From Effrenium voratum (lineage: Eukaryota > Sar > Dinophyceae > Suessiales > Symbiodiniaceae): a stretch of DNA of 64,000 nt. The notes below the pieces were generated by a model that made no database searches, had not been told where the DNA came from, and saw only the letters and a list, made by a program, of their open reading frames with translations. A program made the position numbers and the translations under genes. Below, one piece after another: positions 1 through 13,900 of this stretch (the first letter of the stretch is position 1; every line of letters starts with the position of its first letter). The stretch covers positions 1-64,000 of the forward strand of contig CAUJNA010000196.1 of assembly GCA_963377175.1 (NCBI GenBank). The letters run 5' to 3'.

Positions 1-20
1 GAGGAGCTGCTCGGCGTGTC
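1..20 (-). CDS. Host gene exon, cut by window edge: DTPSSS
   Basis: GCCGCAG|GAC opens six codons, DTPSSS, which continue VPFVGK from the exon at 1.2 kb. The exon runs out of the window to the left. Confidence 0.7.
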
Positions 21-3000
21 CTGCGGCCGCCCAAAAACGAGGCCCAGGCCAGAGCAAAATGGGTGGCTCCTCGTTTGTTGGAGTGGTACCTCTTTTTGTG
101 GTGGGTGTTGAAAGGAAACTAGAAGAAGAACCAAACAGCAAGTCAAGATACGCCCAAGTAGAACCACTTCTGGGCCTGAGGGATAGACACTTTTGACTTG
201 ACCCAACGCAAATGGCTTTTGCTTTCCGGGCATGCGACCGAATGCCACTTCTGTCGCGCTAGTACACCAACCCAACCGACCGACAACACCTTTGCCCTTT
301 TCTGACATAGCTGTCCCGCATCATGTTCTGCAATGTAGATGCAGCACAAGCTTAAACCTAAACAAATCTAGCGCTTTTGCCGGGCGGATTCGGCAGGCAA
401 CTGGCAGCGCAGCAGGCTACGTTCCGGAAGAAGTGGAACTGCGATCGAGATATTATCCACCCAACTGCTGTATGATGCAGCGTATTCGGGATGTGATTTT
501 CAGCTCGGCAGAGCGAGCGCGTGCATTTTGCTTTGCGCCGCTCGCTGAAGAAACAACTTGCTGAAGTGCATTGGACACCATAAAGGCACCTTGCAAAGCC
601 CCTTTGGGCAACTCGCACGCGATCTGGTTGAAACAAGCCAAACAAGCCTTGCAGCATGAAGCAACGTCTTTGAACATGTCTCAATTGGCCCGTGCTCAAC
701 CCTGAACGGAGTTGGTGTGAAGATAGCAAGCAAAGGACACGGCGTGCTACTGGGTAGCTGGTTGGAGTACTGCTTAGGTATCGACTAACTATCGGTTGAA
801 GGATCGGTTGGGGTCTGTAAGTTTCCCACTCCGGAACCTCAGTTTAGCAACAATTGTGGGCATGCGGCATTCGTCATGCCTCGTATAATGGAGTATCGTT
901 TTTGTTCCCCCAGCATCGGTTTGCAGTGGTTTGGACCTGCACAAAAATGCCGGACAGCCCCTTATCCAGCAGAAAGGCGCGGGATTGTTATTTCAACCTG
1001 CCACCCGCACCTCCAGCGGTGGAACAAAAGGTGCTTTTGCACTTGCTTGTCTTCTGTTGCTGTTGCCCCCCCCCCCCCCCAAAAAAAAAAAAAAAGAAAA
1101 AGAAACCGGCCCCCTCCCAAAAAAAAAAGCTTAAAGGAACATCGTTCATTTAACAAATAAATACAAATAAAATAAAACCAAAAAACGCCAACCAAGGCAA
1201 TTGGCCGCGGCCGCCCCCTCGCCGGGCCTTGCCCACAAAAGGCACCGCCAGCAGCTTGCGGCTCAAAGGCGTGCGCTTCTCGAAGGCCGTGTCCAGGTCA
1301 TGCCCCGTCCTCGGTTTGGAGTTTCGACCCAAGTAACATACAGGGGGAAGGGACCGCGGACCCCCCACCAATTAACATGGACCTTGAGGTTTTGGGGGGT
1401 CCTGGTTTGGACCATTTTCCGAAAGGGGTGTCCTCCAGGTTCAGGTTGGAGGGTAACTTCTGAGTTCGCCCCTTTCATTGAGCTATCTGGACACGCAGTG
1501 GCCCAGGCTCACCGCCGCACTCACTTGCCTGTCAATCCTTGGGGCCTGAGCAGGTGGAACCTCTCAAAGTGGAAAGGGAAACTGAAAGGTTAGATGTGGT
1601 CGGTTCGCATTGGGGTCAGCTAGGGCAAAGTGGGCTTTTTGGGGGGCAGAAGCCCAGGCCTTCCAAAACCTCGCCAAACTGGAGGATAGAACTGGATGGG
1701 AATCTGCAAAATTTGGCTATGGCAAAGAACCCAAGTGTCCAATTTGTCACAGGTACAGCGAAAAGGAAGTGGAGCAAAGATCCCTGTCAGTAATGTTACA
1801 CCTCCTTTAAGGATAGGGTCCTCTATTGCGTATTTTTTCGTAATTCAGGATCCTGTGACTGTTTTAGGGGCCCGCTATTGTGGAAAGTTGTTTGGCCGGA
1901 AAACGCCGGAAACAATCGCTTGAAAAAATATGGGCAACAAAAACTTGGCAAACAAGTCGGGCAAAAAAAGGCAAACACATCCTGGCAAACATTGGGATCA
2001 TCTTTGATGAAACTGTTTTGGGGTCCTCTGTGGTGTCCAGCTGGTTTCGGGGTTGCTGAAAATTGAAAACCAAAGCCTCAGCCTTTACTTTCAAAGGAGG
2101 GGGCTCATCCTAAGCTCTCCCCAGCTCAAAGGTTAAAGGCCCGAGATCTAGGAAATCCATTTTGCAAGTTGTTCCCAAACCATCAAACTTAAGATAACTT
2201 CTTTACACAAAAGTGAGGGCAATCAGTCACGCAAAGGGGGGTGCCCAAAAGAGCCCCTGATCCTCTTTAGTCTGACTGCTTTGGTAGTTTTTAACTGGTT
2301 TCGGGGGTTGCTGAAAAAAACGGTCCTTGGCAATACTAAAGTAGAATTGGCAATGCTAAAGTAAGCACTGGGAATCTGAGAGCCAGCCTTGCAATATTAA
2401 AGTAGGATTGGCAATGCTAAAGTAAGTACTGGGAAGCTCCAGCAATACTAAATCAAATGGAAACTCAGATCCAAATCTCAAAAGGAAGCTCCAGCAATAC
2501 TAAATCAAACGGCAACTCAAGTCTACCAATACTAAATCAAATTGAAAGTCCCAGACCCCCAGGGTTTCCCTAAAGAGGGTCCCGCTGACTGGTTCCATTG
2601 TTCGGGGGGGGGTAGCATTAAAGAGGGTCCAACATTAGAAGTAGAACCTCTGACCAGTCCATCTCCGCTTCATAAAGCTCGTTGCCCAAAGCAGACACAG
2701 CCAACCTATATATCAACATAGGGTGTACGTCTTTCCAGCCTACAACTGGCGTTCTTGACCCTGCAAAAAAAACAATTTTGGCCAAATGCCTCATACGCCT
2801 CGCGGCATCTGAAGCCTCATGTCGCGGCGATATGCTCACTTGCAGTCTAAGTGTCAGTAGCCCATAGGAAACTCGATGGACCTTGCTCAGCAAATAGGGC
2901 CTAAGCACAGGATTTTTCCTGGCGCTTAGAGCTTTCCCGGGCCCAAGTTTACTGGGGGACTTTGTGACTTTGGCATTCGGTTCTATGGCAAGATCTTCTC

Positions 3001-4926
3001 ACCTGCGGACGGGGCGGACGGTGACCTGCAAGTGAAAGCTTAACCTTTGGGGCCAAGACGAAACATGGCCCAAAATTGGCAAACCAAAAGGTTCATACGG
3101 TCGGCTGTGGCAACCGAGTTGTTTTTCTTTCTTTGAAATATATATATATATATATATATATAGTTAACACACACAACATCTTGATGTGATGTAGATGTAA
3201 AAACCCTAAACCCTTCATGGCCTCGTGGAGTTTCAAGCAAGAAGTCAAGCCTCCCATTCTCTACACACTAGCCATCCTGCGTTCTCCTTGCATGGCTGGA
3301 AGGGACCCCTCAAAAGAGTTCACCTGGGCGTGTTTTGACCAAGGGGTCTTTCATGTGGTTTTCTTTTGGCTTCCCCTTACAAACATCCCTCAGTTGCCGA
3401 AAGGACCTGGAATTAAAAGGTTATCCTTTCGGACCCCCGACTAAAACCAAAAAGGGGAAACCAAAAGGACACTTCCATCAGTCGATTTGCTTTGGGCAAG
3501 CGAGACACCCAAAACCATCCAAATTTCTCACTCTCTCTCTCTCTGCCGTAGCATCCAAATTGGGGGCGCCCAATTTTAGAGCAACACCTTTCATGGGGCG
3601 CCCCAGAGAACCACGGACACGGCGCCGCGCCCACGGGACCAGAACAAATCGCTCGCTCGACCCCTCAGATGCCCGACAAGAGCTGGTGCAGCCACAGCAA
3701 GCTGAGGTTCAGCGCTTGCAGGGCGGGCCTCAGGAACTCTCGGGGTGAACGCGGGTGAAAAGCAGGGTAGAACCAAGGACCATTTAACCTGCGGTCCATC
3801 TCCTGGTTTCATTTTGACCCATACCCAAATGGGGGTCACATTTGCTGTGAGGCATGCAAAAAGCAGGCGTCGCCGCTGGAGGATAGAGGCCCATCCATGT
3901 AGGATGGATATGTCACCCACATTTGGAGGGTCAAAAGGCGGGCAAAGAAGAGGCCCGTTAAGGGGGTCTAGGCTCATTTAATTTAATGGGTCACATGTTG
4001 AAGTGTAGATTTCCCGCGGATGGAGTGTCTTGCTGATTCTCGGCAGGGAATGAGAAATGGAATGACCCCAAGACCGGTTCATTCCCAACTACCCGGACTG
4101 GCATTCCCTACCTATCGCACCAGCAAGAGAAACCAGCAGGAACTTGTACAGGAAACACCCTCTCGGCTTCAAGCAGGGACAACCCGCTCTGTCCAACCCA
4201 GCTTCCCAATCCAACTAACAGGCCGGCGCAATCCCAACATGGCCCAATCGCACACGGCCGGTGGGTCAAAATAGGTGCCCAGCATGAAACCCTGGGAATT
4301 GGAAACATGGACCAAAATCTGCGGTCCAATTCCTGTTGGTTTAATTTTGACCCACGCCCAAAACCGAACAAATGACTCTCAGAGCCCCGGCCCACTTGCG
4401 CTGCAAAGCAGCTGCTGAATTCGCGCATCGCCGCCTGGGATTTGCTCGGCCTCCCCTCTTAGTGTGGCAATTCATGAAATGACTGTGGGTCAAAATGTGT
4501 ACCCAAAATGGGTTGCCCTGGAGGTGGAAAAATGGACCAAAACCTGCGGTTTCCTGGTGGTTCAATTTGGACCCATACCCAAATGCGTAGACTTGCATTT
4601 CGTTTCAAGGGTATCCTCGACTTCTTGCCAAAGCCGCAAAGCCAAGGACGACCCAAGAAGCCGGGCACAAAGTTGCCCGCGCGGGGCGGAAGGTCTGAAA
4701 TGCCCCCACACAACCGGGCCTGGAACCGACTGTTTCCCAAACGATGCCTTCCATGGTCCAACATTGAACACGGGGATGCGCGCTACTGATGCAACACAAT
4801 GCCACCCAAACAAAGGCGGTTTCGGCTTGAAGATGGCATGAGCTAAACTGAGCTTATCCCTGACTCTTGCCTGTTTGGGTGCGTAGCTTGTATAAATAGG
4901 AAGGAATACGTGTACAGGTATATATG

Positions 4927-4967
<41 letters not shown>

Positions 4968-7900
4968 TCGCAGATGGATGGATGGACAAATGGACAAATG
5001 GATGGATGGATGGATGGATGGATGGATGGATGGATGGATGGATGGATGAATGGATAAATGGATGGATAAATGGAGGGATGGAGGGATGGAGGGATGGATG
5101 GATGGATGGATGGAGATATAGACATAGATATAGATATAGTAACATAAAAATGCACATGTACACCTCTATGTATATATGCATCTGGTTCATACATTGATAC
5201 TTCAAAAAGCAATCTTCTAGGGGTTAATTCCCCCTTCTTTTCAGCCATCGTTCTTTTCAAACACCAGCCATTGGGTTTTTGGTGGTTAAAGAAGGATCCC
5301 TGGAAAGAATGGAAATGGAAGTTACCCCTAGGGCCATTGCTTGTTTTCCCCAATCACACCTCAACAAAAACAAGGGTGAGTTCTGAAGAAATCTTTGTCT
5401 CTTTGTAGTTCCCCAGTCACCTCAGAAATCTTTGCAGTCTTCATGTCGGTCATGCCATGTGCGGCCATGCCTGTGCGCAGCAGCAGTCGGAGATCCGCTG
5501 GGAGCAGCTTGCCCTGGGAAGCCGGTCTCAAACGAACCTTCGAACATGCGGTTCGACACCGCCCGGAGCTGCCCTCTGAAAATTAGGACCCCGGCATTTG
5601 TTTGCCTGGGTAGTGGAAAACACAGGGAACCCCAAAAAAGCAAAAAAAATACAAAGGGGGAACCAATTCTGGCGAAGAATTAACACCCAAGGCGGTCCCT
5701 TGAAAAGGAACATGGTCTTCCAGGACCCCGGGGTCAAAAGAAGACGCCTCCAAGAATGAGCGCTTGGTAAGCATGGGCAAAAGTGTCAGGGAGTAGTTAG
5801 TCGAGCCAGGATTTGCACTGAGACCGCACTTTGCAGCCTGCATTGACAAAGAAGCGACAGGGAGGGGCTCCAGTGGTGTCCCCTTTCGCAAAGGACCCCT
5901 TTTTGCCGCCTTTATGCCCCCTTTGGGGGTCCAGGTTGCTTGCCCTTTTCCGCCAGTTTGTGAGCGACAAGGCCTCCAAGTGCTCATCCACAAAAAGGGC
6001 AGCCCAGTCCTCGGTCAAAACGTGTCCATTTGCTTAGATTCCGTTTAAAACTAGCCCTAAATATATTTAAAATAATCCGTATTTTTCAGCAAGTGGAAGG
6101 ATTCTTTGGCCATCATCCTGCTCCTGCAAGCATTAAAAAGGCCACATGCACCAGCAAAACAGCAGGTTTGAGTCCATGTGTCCATTTACCAGGGCAACCC
6201 ATTTTGGGGCTACCCGATTTTTGACCCACTGCCACATCCGGCACTCTCGCTCTTCCGGGCGCATGGAGCGCATGGCCCCCTCGCACGGGCCCCGGCAGCA
6301 AGGTGCGGCAGCATGTCCTAACGAACAGCTCGCTGCCCCCTCGGCCCGTCGATGCACTCAGGCACCGGTCCTTACATTCCGCGGTTGCTTTCTGCGAAGC
6401 CCAGCTAAAAGTGACTAACTGTTAGTGGTTTAATGGGAAAAAGTCCTCACATTCAAGCAAAATGCAACAAAAGATTCAGCAAGCGCCAATGGATGATGAG
6501 GCCAAAAATACTCCATTTAACATGGCTTCAGCTGCACGGAGTTGCGGAAAGTGGAAGTGCGGAACTAGTACAATGAGAAGTCAAAAAGAACAATGCGACG
6601 AAGAAAATCCGGCGCTGCGCTCACTCGAATCACAGTGCCTGCATGTAGAAGTCCCGGGAGAGAAGCACGAAGTGAGGGGTTACCTGACTCGGTTGCTGTT
6701 GACCCCCTGCAAAAAAAAAAAGGGGTTTAGTGGAGAACACCTTTATTTCCCAAAAAGTTAAAGTCTAAAGCTCCAACCCAATAGCAGTGAAGCTGATTGC
6801 ACCCCTTTCGCTCGAAAGCAATTGCAACGCCACCCTGAGTCCTCAGGATGTGGCGATGATTCACCATACCCTTTAAACCATCCCAAAAGAAACTTACCCC
6901 TTAAAACTCCAAGCCCTGGGAAAGTTAATCTTTTACAGACATATAGCCCATGTTACCCAAAAAGTTGAAAAGTTGTGTTTTTAAGAGGTAAGGAAAGCCC
7001 CTGGCTTGAAACACCTCCATGTTGCTAACTTATGCCCTTTGCCGCCGCCCATGTGAGCTCCCAGAAATGCAGACTCCAGCCCGGTGACTCGCAAGCCCTT
7101 CGGCCTGCACCTTCAGACTCTTCCGCCCCTGCTTGATCTTCTCCGCCAGGCCCTTAGCCATTTGGCTGGGTCAAAACCAATGGTATCCCATTTTGGGGTA
7201 GGTGCACCACCCATTTTAGAACCTATTTTAGTGGGGATTGGGATGCTGACTGGGGGTAATTACGGGGTATTGACCCATGGCCATCTTTCCCGTTGTTTGG
7301 ATGCCGTTCCTCAAGCAGGGCCCACCTCTCTTTCAGACCGTCTGCCCGGAAGCCCGTTCCTTTCCCAGTGCGCCAAAGGCAAACCCTGTGACCTCAAGCT
7401 GGGCGCCCTCCTCTACGCGTGCATTTTGGGTAGCCAGCTTGGGGAACCAACCTGTCTGGTTGAAATGGATGACATCGGCCTTAAAGGGCACATGGAGCAT
7501 CTCTGAATGCTGATGGTGAGGAGTGCAAAGGGGTGTTTGGGGGAGGGGGGGCGATGCGTGCGTCCTTTCCAAATCCATCGTCTGCGCCTTTTGGTTGAGG
7601 GTGCTTGTTTCCTTAACCCAAAAGAAAAACACCAAAAAAGAAGCACCAACTCTCGCTCTCTCACAAGCAATGAACACCCCCTACTAATAAACCCTGTGTC
7701 TTAATATGGGGGTGTCCCTGGTTTGGGGATTGTTCACTTTTGGAGGGGAACACCCCCCTATGAACAAACTGGGGTTGCTTCATAGGAGGCCAACAAGTAG
7801 CCGGACCCAAATGCAGCCACGCCCGTCGCTCTCTCCGCTCTCGCTCGGCCCAGGGCGCCCAGTGCGGCGTGGGCGTCGCGGCCTTGGCCGCGGGCAAGGC

Positions 7901-10900
7901 CCCGCTGCCAATTTTGCGAGGATTTCCCCCTTTTCGGTGGGTTCAAGTCGACCCCACTGCATTTTTGTTGGGTGAAAAGTGACCGTCTGCACCAGGCGAT
8001 TCCAGAAGGAATCTCCCGAACGAACCCGAAATGGAAGACTTGGTGACCCATTTGCAGAGGCCCACTGGCTCCCATGTTAGTCTGAGGGAGTGAATCACTT
8101 GTCGTGGGTTCAAAACAAAAGCTCAAGTTGTTCAACTCGTGGCTTCAAGTCCGAACACCCTTGACTTGCTGTCAACCAAAAACATATGAAATAGTCTAAA
8201 GATCCGTTACCCAATAGCAATCAAGGAAGTCTCGATGAATCATGGGCCCTGGTGTGTGTGTGTGTGTGTGTGCGGAGTGGCAGAAAACCCTGCCACCAAA
8301 ACCGTTTTCTGTTGCAGCAGGGGGCCAGCGGCCATCAAGCAAACGCTGGCCAACGAAGCTATGCTTGATGGTGGATGCACGGATTGATCACCCGTGTGTA
8401 CCTGCAACATTTGCGTGATTCTGAAAGTCTATTTGGCCCCTTGGTTGCGGCGCTGTGTGTGCTTCATGTTGGAACTGGTAACGTTTTCGCCTCTAGAGGG
8501 AAACCGAGTGCCTTGCGAGCCGAAACTCATCCTACTCGAGACTTGTCGGTTGTACTCGAGACTCATCAGTTGTACTCGAATGATTAGCATTCTCCATCTG
8601 GAGTTCAAGTGTGTACACCCCATTCGTGGGGAATCCTCGGGTGTACCCAGTGTGTGACCCCGGGCCGGCTCTGTCGGAAAATTTGACCTCAACGTGCTTA
8701 TCATAGAACAGCGGAATTTCACATTTAACCAGGAACGAGGTTTCACTAAAGGGAAGAAAGCCGTCAGATCATAGCGACGTCTCACCACAGTTGATAGCTG
8801 CCGATTTTCATTGCATTCCCTGACCATTGGTTGAACTTGTTGCTCGTATCACTGCGGTTGACGATTGCTGACTTGTATTTGCTTTGCCTTGTACATTTCG
8901 ATCGACCATTGCAGTTGAGGACCGCTAACTTGCATTTGCATTGATTTGAATGTTGTCGGGTCTGATTCTCTCAAGGTGGAAGTGTGCAAATTCAGATTCA
9001 GTTGCGTCACCATGTCTCGACGTGATGATCGTGATAGATCCAGGACTCGACGCAGACGTGATCGGAGTCCGTCCCCTCAAGCTCACAAAGCACGCCGACG
9101 TGAGCACAATGACAACCAGGTCTCGGAGAACATGGATTGGAACAACTTGGTTTCATGGCAACACAACTCCGGCTACAACGCTGCTAACAACTTTCCGATG
9201 ATGCCTACCAATTTTCAATCGACTCACAACCCCACACAACAATTCCAATACCCGGCGATCAACTACATGATGCCGATCCCTCCTGATCCCACGCCATCCA
9301 AGTTCATGCCACCAGTGATGCCACCACCGGTCACTACTTCCCAACCTACACCGTCACCTGGACCTCCTGCGGCTCTACCGGTTCGTCCTCAGAAAGCCTG
9401 GCTTACTCCCTCGCCTGACTGGACACCTGGAGACGGCATGTTTGATGTCAATCAACTCTACAACTTCAGCCTGCCCATGACTGTTGCCAACACTCCACAT
9501 GGCAACCTTCGCGACATGTCAGGCATGGATATTAGGGACGTACGCCTGGTTCAGGTTATCCACGGGGGCCTCACCAACTGGCTGCTCAGGCCGTTTGCAC
9601 ACGGCCGATTCGTGACGTGGGAAGGCTTTCGCACCCGCACTGAGGCCTTACTTTGGAGTACCTGCTCCAAATTACTACGAAGATCGCAGTCACTCAACCT
9701 GCTCACCCTGGAAAAGGACCTTGCCAACACGCTGGGTCTCAACATTGATGACTTCAATCAGCGCATCAAGGTCCACGACCATTTGGCCAACCTGGTACTT
9801 CAATTTCTTCAACAACATCACACCTCTCTCGCACCTGCCGCCCAGACCGATGACATGGTCAAAAAGTTCAATGATTTGAATCGTGCACACGAACTTCTCC
9901 AAGCTCAGTATTCCGCATCACTTCGCGCATCGACCTCTCCCACGATGACAAACCAGAAGGATGATGCAGAGTTGGTTACACCGCCACCGGTCAACCACAC
10001 ACCATCCTCGTCACCTGCCAGCTCCCTTCCCACAGCCAGCGCGGCCGCCCTGGATGGCAAGTCGTTTGATAGCGTGGTGCAACCTCGGATCATGCAGTCT
10101 CTTCACGGAGTGTCGTCACCGCCGTCCAAACCGGCGGCGTCACAATTGCTCACCATGCACAGCACGCCGGATGAAGTTGTCAAGTACTACACATGGACCA
10201 GTGACCAACCTCGCCTTTTCCTCAAGCAAGCACCCACAACAACCATTTTGGCATCGCTGGTTAAGTGGGCCAATCACCCCGGCTCAACGGCAACAAGTCA
10301 TTAGATTCTATGGCGACGCAGCTTCTTCAGGCGAGGCAACGCATGCCGAAAGGCGATGCACCCACTCTCGGGGCAATGGCGGCTTCGTGGGGTCTAGAAC
10401 CCGGCTATCTTACCAAACTCACTGAGAAGGCATTGAGTCACCTCATCGTGACCGCTCGCCTGCTCTGTGGATGAGAAGGCATCATGATGACCTTCGTTCT
10501 CATATGAGCCCGGAGCGGCAACAATGTCACGGATGAGTCCAGGTGAAAACTCGTCCGTCAAGTGTCTGCGTTGCACCTGATTGATCTTGTACTTGCTTGT
10601 TCTTGCATTGCCTCTTGTGTGATTGTCTGTGATGCTTGTATTCATGTCGCCGCCTTGTGGTAGATTTCGTTGGTTGCATCTCACCATGTTGGATGAACTT
10701 CGCCGCTGCGGAATCTATGATGATGTTGCACAATGGCAGTCGCTGGACGACCTTCTGCACTCGTTGACCATATTCTCTACGTGCTGGCATTACTGTTTTC
10801 CTGGACTACCACCACCGTCGATTCCAATTGAGGAGTACGAATCCATCACACAATTGCCGTGGCTGGGTCTCATCCTCGAGGTCTTAGTTGTGGTCCGGAT

Positions 10901-13900
10901 AGCCCTTCAGATTCCGAATCGCGCTATGTCCAACTCTCAGCACACCGTGGCCAACAGGTACGAGCTTCACAGATGTCGGTGCGCTGCCTATTTATTGATC
11001 AGTTTCTTACAACGTCTCATTTCACAAGATCACGGCTACTTCCCGCCGTTCTTCGAAGTCCTTCACTTCTACAAGACTTCTCTCTTGTGTGAAATCATGC
11101 ACTCAACTTTCGCTGACACGCGACATCTACGCTCATTGCGGGCGCGATTTCCTGACCTCTACGACTTCATACATGATCCAGGTCATCACCAACAACCGTG
11201 CGTCTACATTCGACTTTCCCCATGGCACACACCATACTATGTTGGGGCGACTGATCAGGATGTTCTACGTCGTGAACACTCACGCAGTCGCAAATTTCTA
11301 CAACTACTTCGTGGACGGCATGCCTTCTTTGAACCGGCGCTTCACTACTGGAAACGATCCAATACTTACTGGCTCTTCTGTGCTGTACCAGTGGAAATCA
11401 AACTTCCAGTTTCCTCGGTGTGGGTTCAAGAAAGCAAATGGCAATACCTGCTACGCCCGCATTTGAATGCGCCCTGGGTACACAGAATCTTGCGCAAGGT
11501 GGGCTTCCGGGAACATCTTGTAGATTTTCGACGCCACTCGTTGTCGTCTCCCACTTCCCTCGGCTTGCACAAGCGCTTTCGACGACGACTACATCCGGAT
11601 CTCCAACGGCAACTACGACCTGACACCCTGGATGACATTCAAGCCCACTACTCGATTCTCTATCAGCTGGGATCGAATACAGGAGCGTCGTTCCAAGTCA
11701 TGCGTGACCTACTGTCGGCCGCTTTCCCTCCCACTCAGCTGTACTACTTATTGCGGCTCGCAGTCTTTGTCAACGAGCCCTTCCGCTCCAAGGCCCAGAA
11801 GCTCCTCGCCCAGGTACTGCACAAACGACGGCTACAACCACCCACCACTTTAACACAGCTACTCTTGCCGCCGCTACATGTCCAGAATTGGAAAGCTCTA
11901 CTGGGCACATGGTTACAAAGCTGGATTGCTTCTCATCGGGATCTGTTCCCTTCTCTTTTCATTCCAAAGATCCGGGTTGTGGAAACTCGCAGCGCCACAT
12001 TGGGCGACAAGATATACAACTATCGCACATGGCAGCGCAAATGGACGCCTGACACATCCTTTCCGTGTCGCTGTTTGGACATCGATGATCACCATCTACA
12101 CCGTGCACATGGTCACGCAGTAATGGTGGATGAGTTTTCTCGCATCAATGCGGACATTAACATTGAAATCATGGCCGCCTCAATGAAGGATCAGTTTTTC
12201 GGTGATGTCGACTTATTGCATCAACGTTTCACCACACAACTTCGCAAACTTGCTCGCCGCTGGCATGTACATGGTTCCGGTCTACTTTCAGATCTACAGC
12301 CAGTTGTGACTCAGTTAATGGATACTCATCGGATGAACCTTCAAGATCGGGCTTATTGGTCATCGACATCGTTGCAACGCACTGTGGCTTCTTTGTCTTC
12401 GTGGGTAGTTATCCCAGCGGATCATTTTCTCAGTGATTATATTAAGAGCCTCAGATCCATGGGGTTTAGACCTTACCTCAATTTATCTCAAATTTTCTCA
12501 AATTATCTCAAATTATCTTATTTTTGCATCTAATGTGCAAAAAGATGCAAAAAAATGCAAAAAGATGCAAAAAAATGCAAAAAGATGCAAAAAAGTGCAA
12601 AAACATGCAAAAAAGTGCAAAAACATGCAAAAAAGTGCAAAAAATGCAAAAAAGTCCCAAAAAAAAACAGAATGCAACAAAATGCCAAAAAAACTGCAAC
12701 AACATGCAAAAAAATGCAACAAAATACAAAAAATACAAAAAGAGTGCAAAAACAATGCAAACATACATGACACAAATGCAAACAAGGACAAACACATGCA
12801 AGAACATACAACATGCATTAAGTGTGTGTCACTCAATTCTATAATAATGATTATTTTTTATTGTTGCATCAGTGAGTCGCAAGTCATCATGAGCGCACGT
12901 TAGCGCCAGCAACGTTGGACCATTCCATTGTCCATCATCATTATTCATTCTTGACGTCGCTGGCGAGCCAGCTCAAAAAATACTCTGCCATGATCCAAGT
13001 CAAGCGCTTTCAATAACTTGTGGCAAGGACAGCTGCACGGATCATCATCATCATCTTCACAGATCGTTGGACTGGGGTATTCTTGCACATAAGTCGAATC
13101 AAAGTTCGAGCAATGGGAGCAATGCATTGTCTTGCGATTGTCGTTGATGATCATGAGCACTGCGCCACGCATGCCAGTAACAAAGGTCACAGGTTCCCGA
13201 TTGACGTTCAGCTGACTCGGCAACTGACAAAACGCTTCATGTCCAACCCACATAATAGTCACACCAGGACGACAACACATGTTGCGCCGGTCACCGGTCC
13301 TGAAATCTGTCAGAATAGATTCTGCAAGAAATTCTGGGCAAGGTTCACGTTCCAGTTCCGAGTCCAGCTCCGATAAATCTGACTGCTTGACGTCGTCATT
13401 GTCATTCCCCTGCTGAAGCTCCGGCTCAGTCATTTCAACTCCCCAGTCCCGTGGCTGAGCGTCAGTCCAGTCAGGCTGAGGACGTTCGATTTGACTCAGA
13501 CACACTGTCGCACTGGCTTCAACTTCTGATTCTGCAGATTCAGTGTGACACACTGTCTGACTTGCAGGAGAATATGTCACTGTCCGACGCTTCTTATCAG
13601 CAGGCAAGCCAGTTGACATGAGGCTTCAATGTCAATGGTTCACAAAATCTCAATCAAGCACGTTGAGTCAACTGCTACTGACAGGCTTGAGCCGCAAAAC
13701 CGCATCTCAAGCATGACTGGAATGTTTGCAGCCTGAACATGGCTCATGGTTCATGTCATTCATGATGGCATGTGCGCGCACGGCTGTTGCCATAAACTCA
13801 AATGAAGTCAGGATATTTATAGAGCGACAACTTGTTTCTTCCTCTTGTTCCATTGACTGCTGGGCCTCAAGTGAGCTTCCGCACTCACGCATCTAAACTC

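Noticed and set aside
4562..5353. 263-residue minus-strand protein
   Set aside because: Most of it is the translation of the GATG/TA/CA microsatellite (His-Pro-Ser repeats).
8324..8371. HDV-like ribozyme
   Set aside because: The 7-bp helix and nested second helix fit P1/P2, but P3 and the catalytic loop are missing.
8563..8569. CTGATGA on the minus strand of the terminal repeat, as part of a hammerhead ribozyme
   Set aside because: The nearest GAAA partner is about 70 nt away and no stem III with a cleavage triplet could be drawn, so the core is not convincing.
8375..8587. 70-codon open frame present in both terminal repeats
   Set aside because: It is identical only because the repeats are identical; composition and context give no support for coding.
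12446..12452. Target-site duplication of the nested transposon
   Set aside because: GAGCCTC on the left and AGTACTC on the right share too little to count as a duplication.
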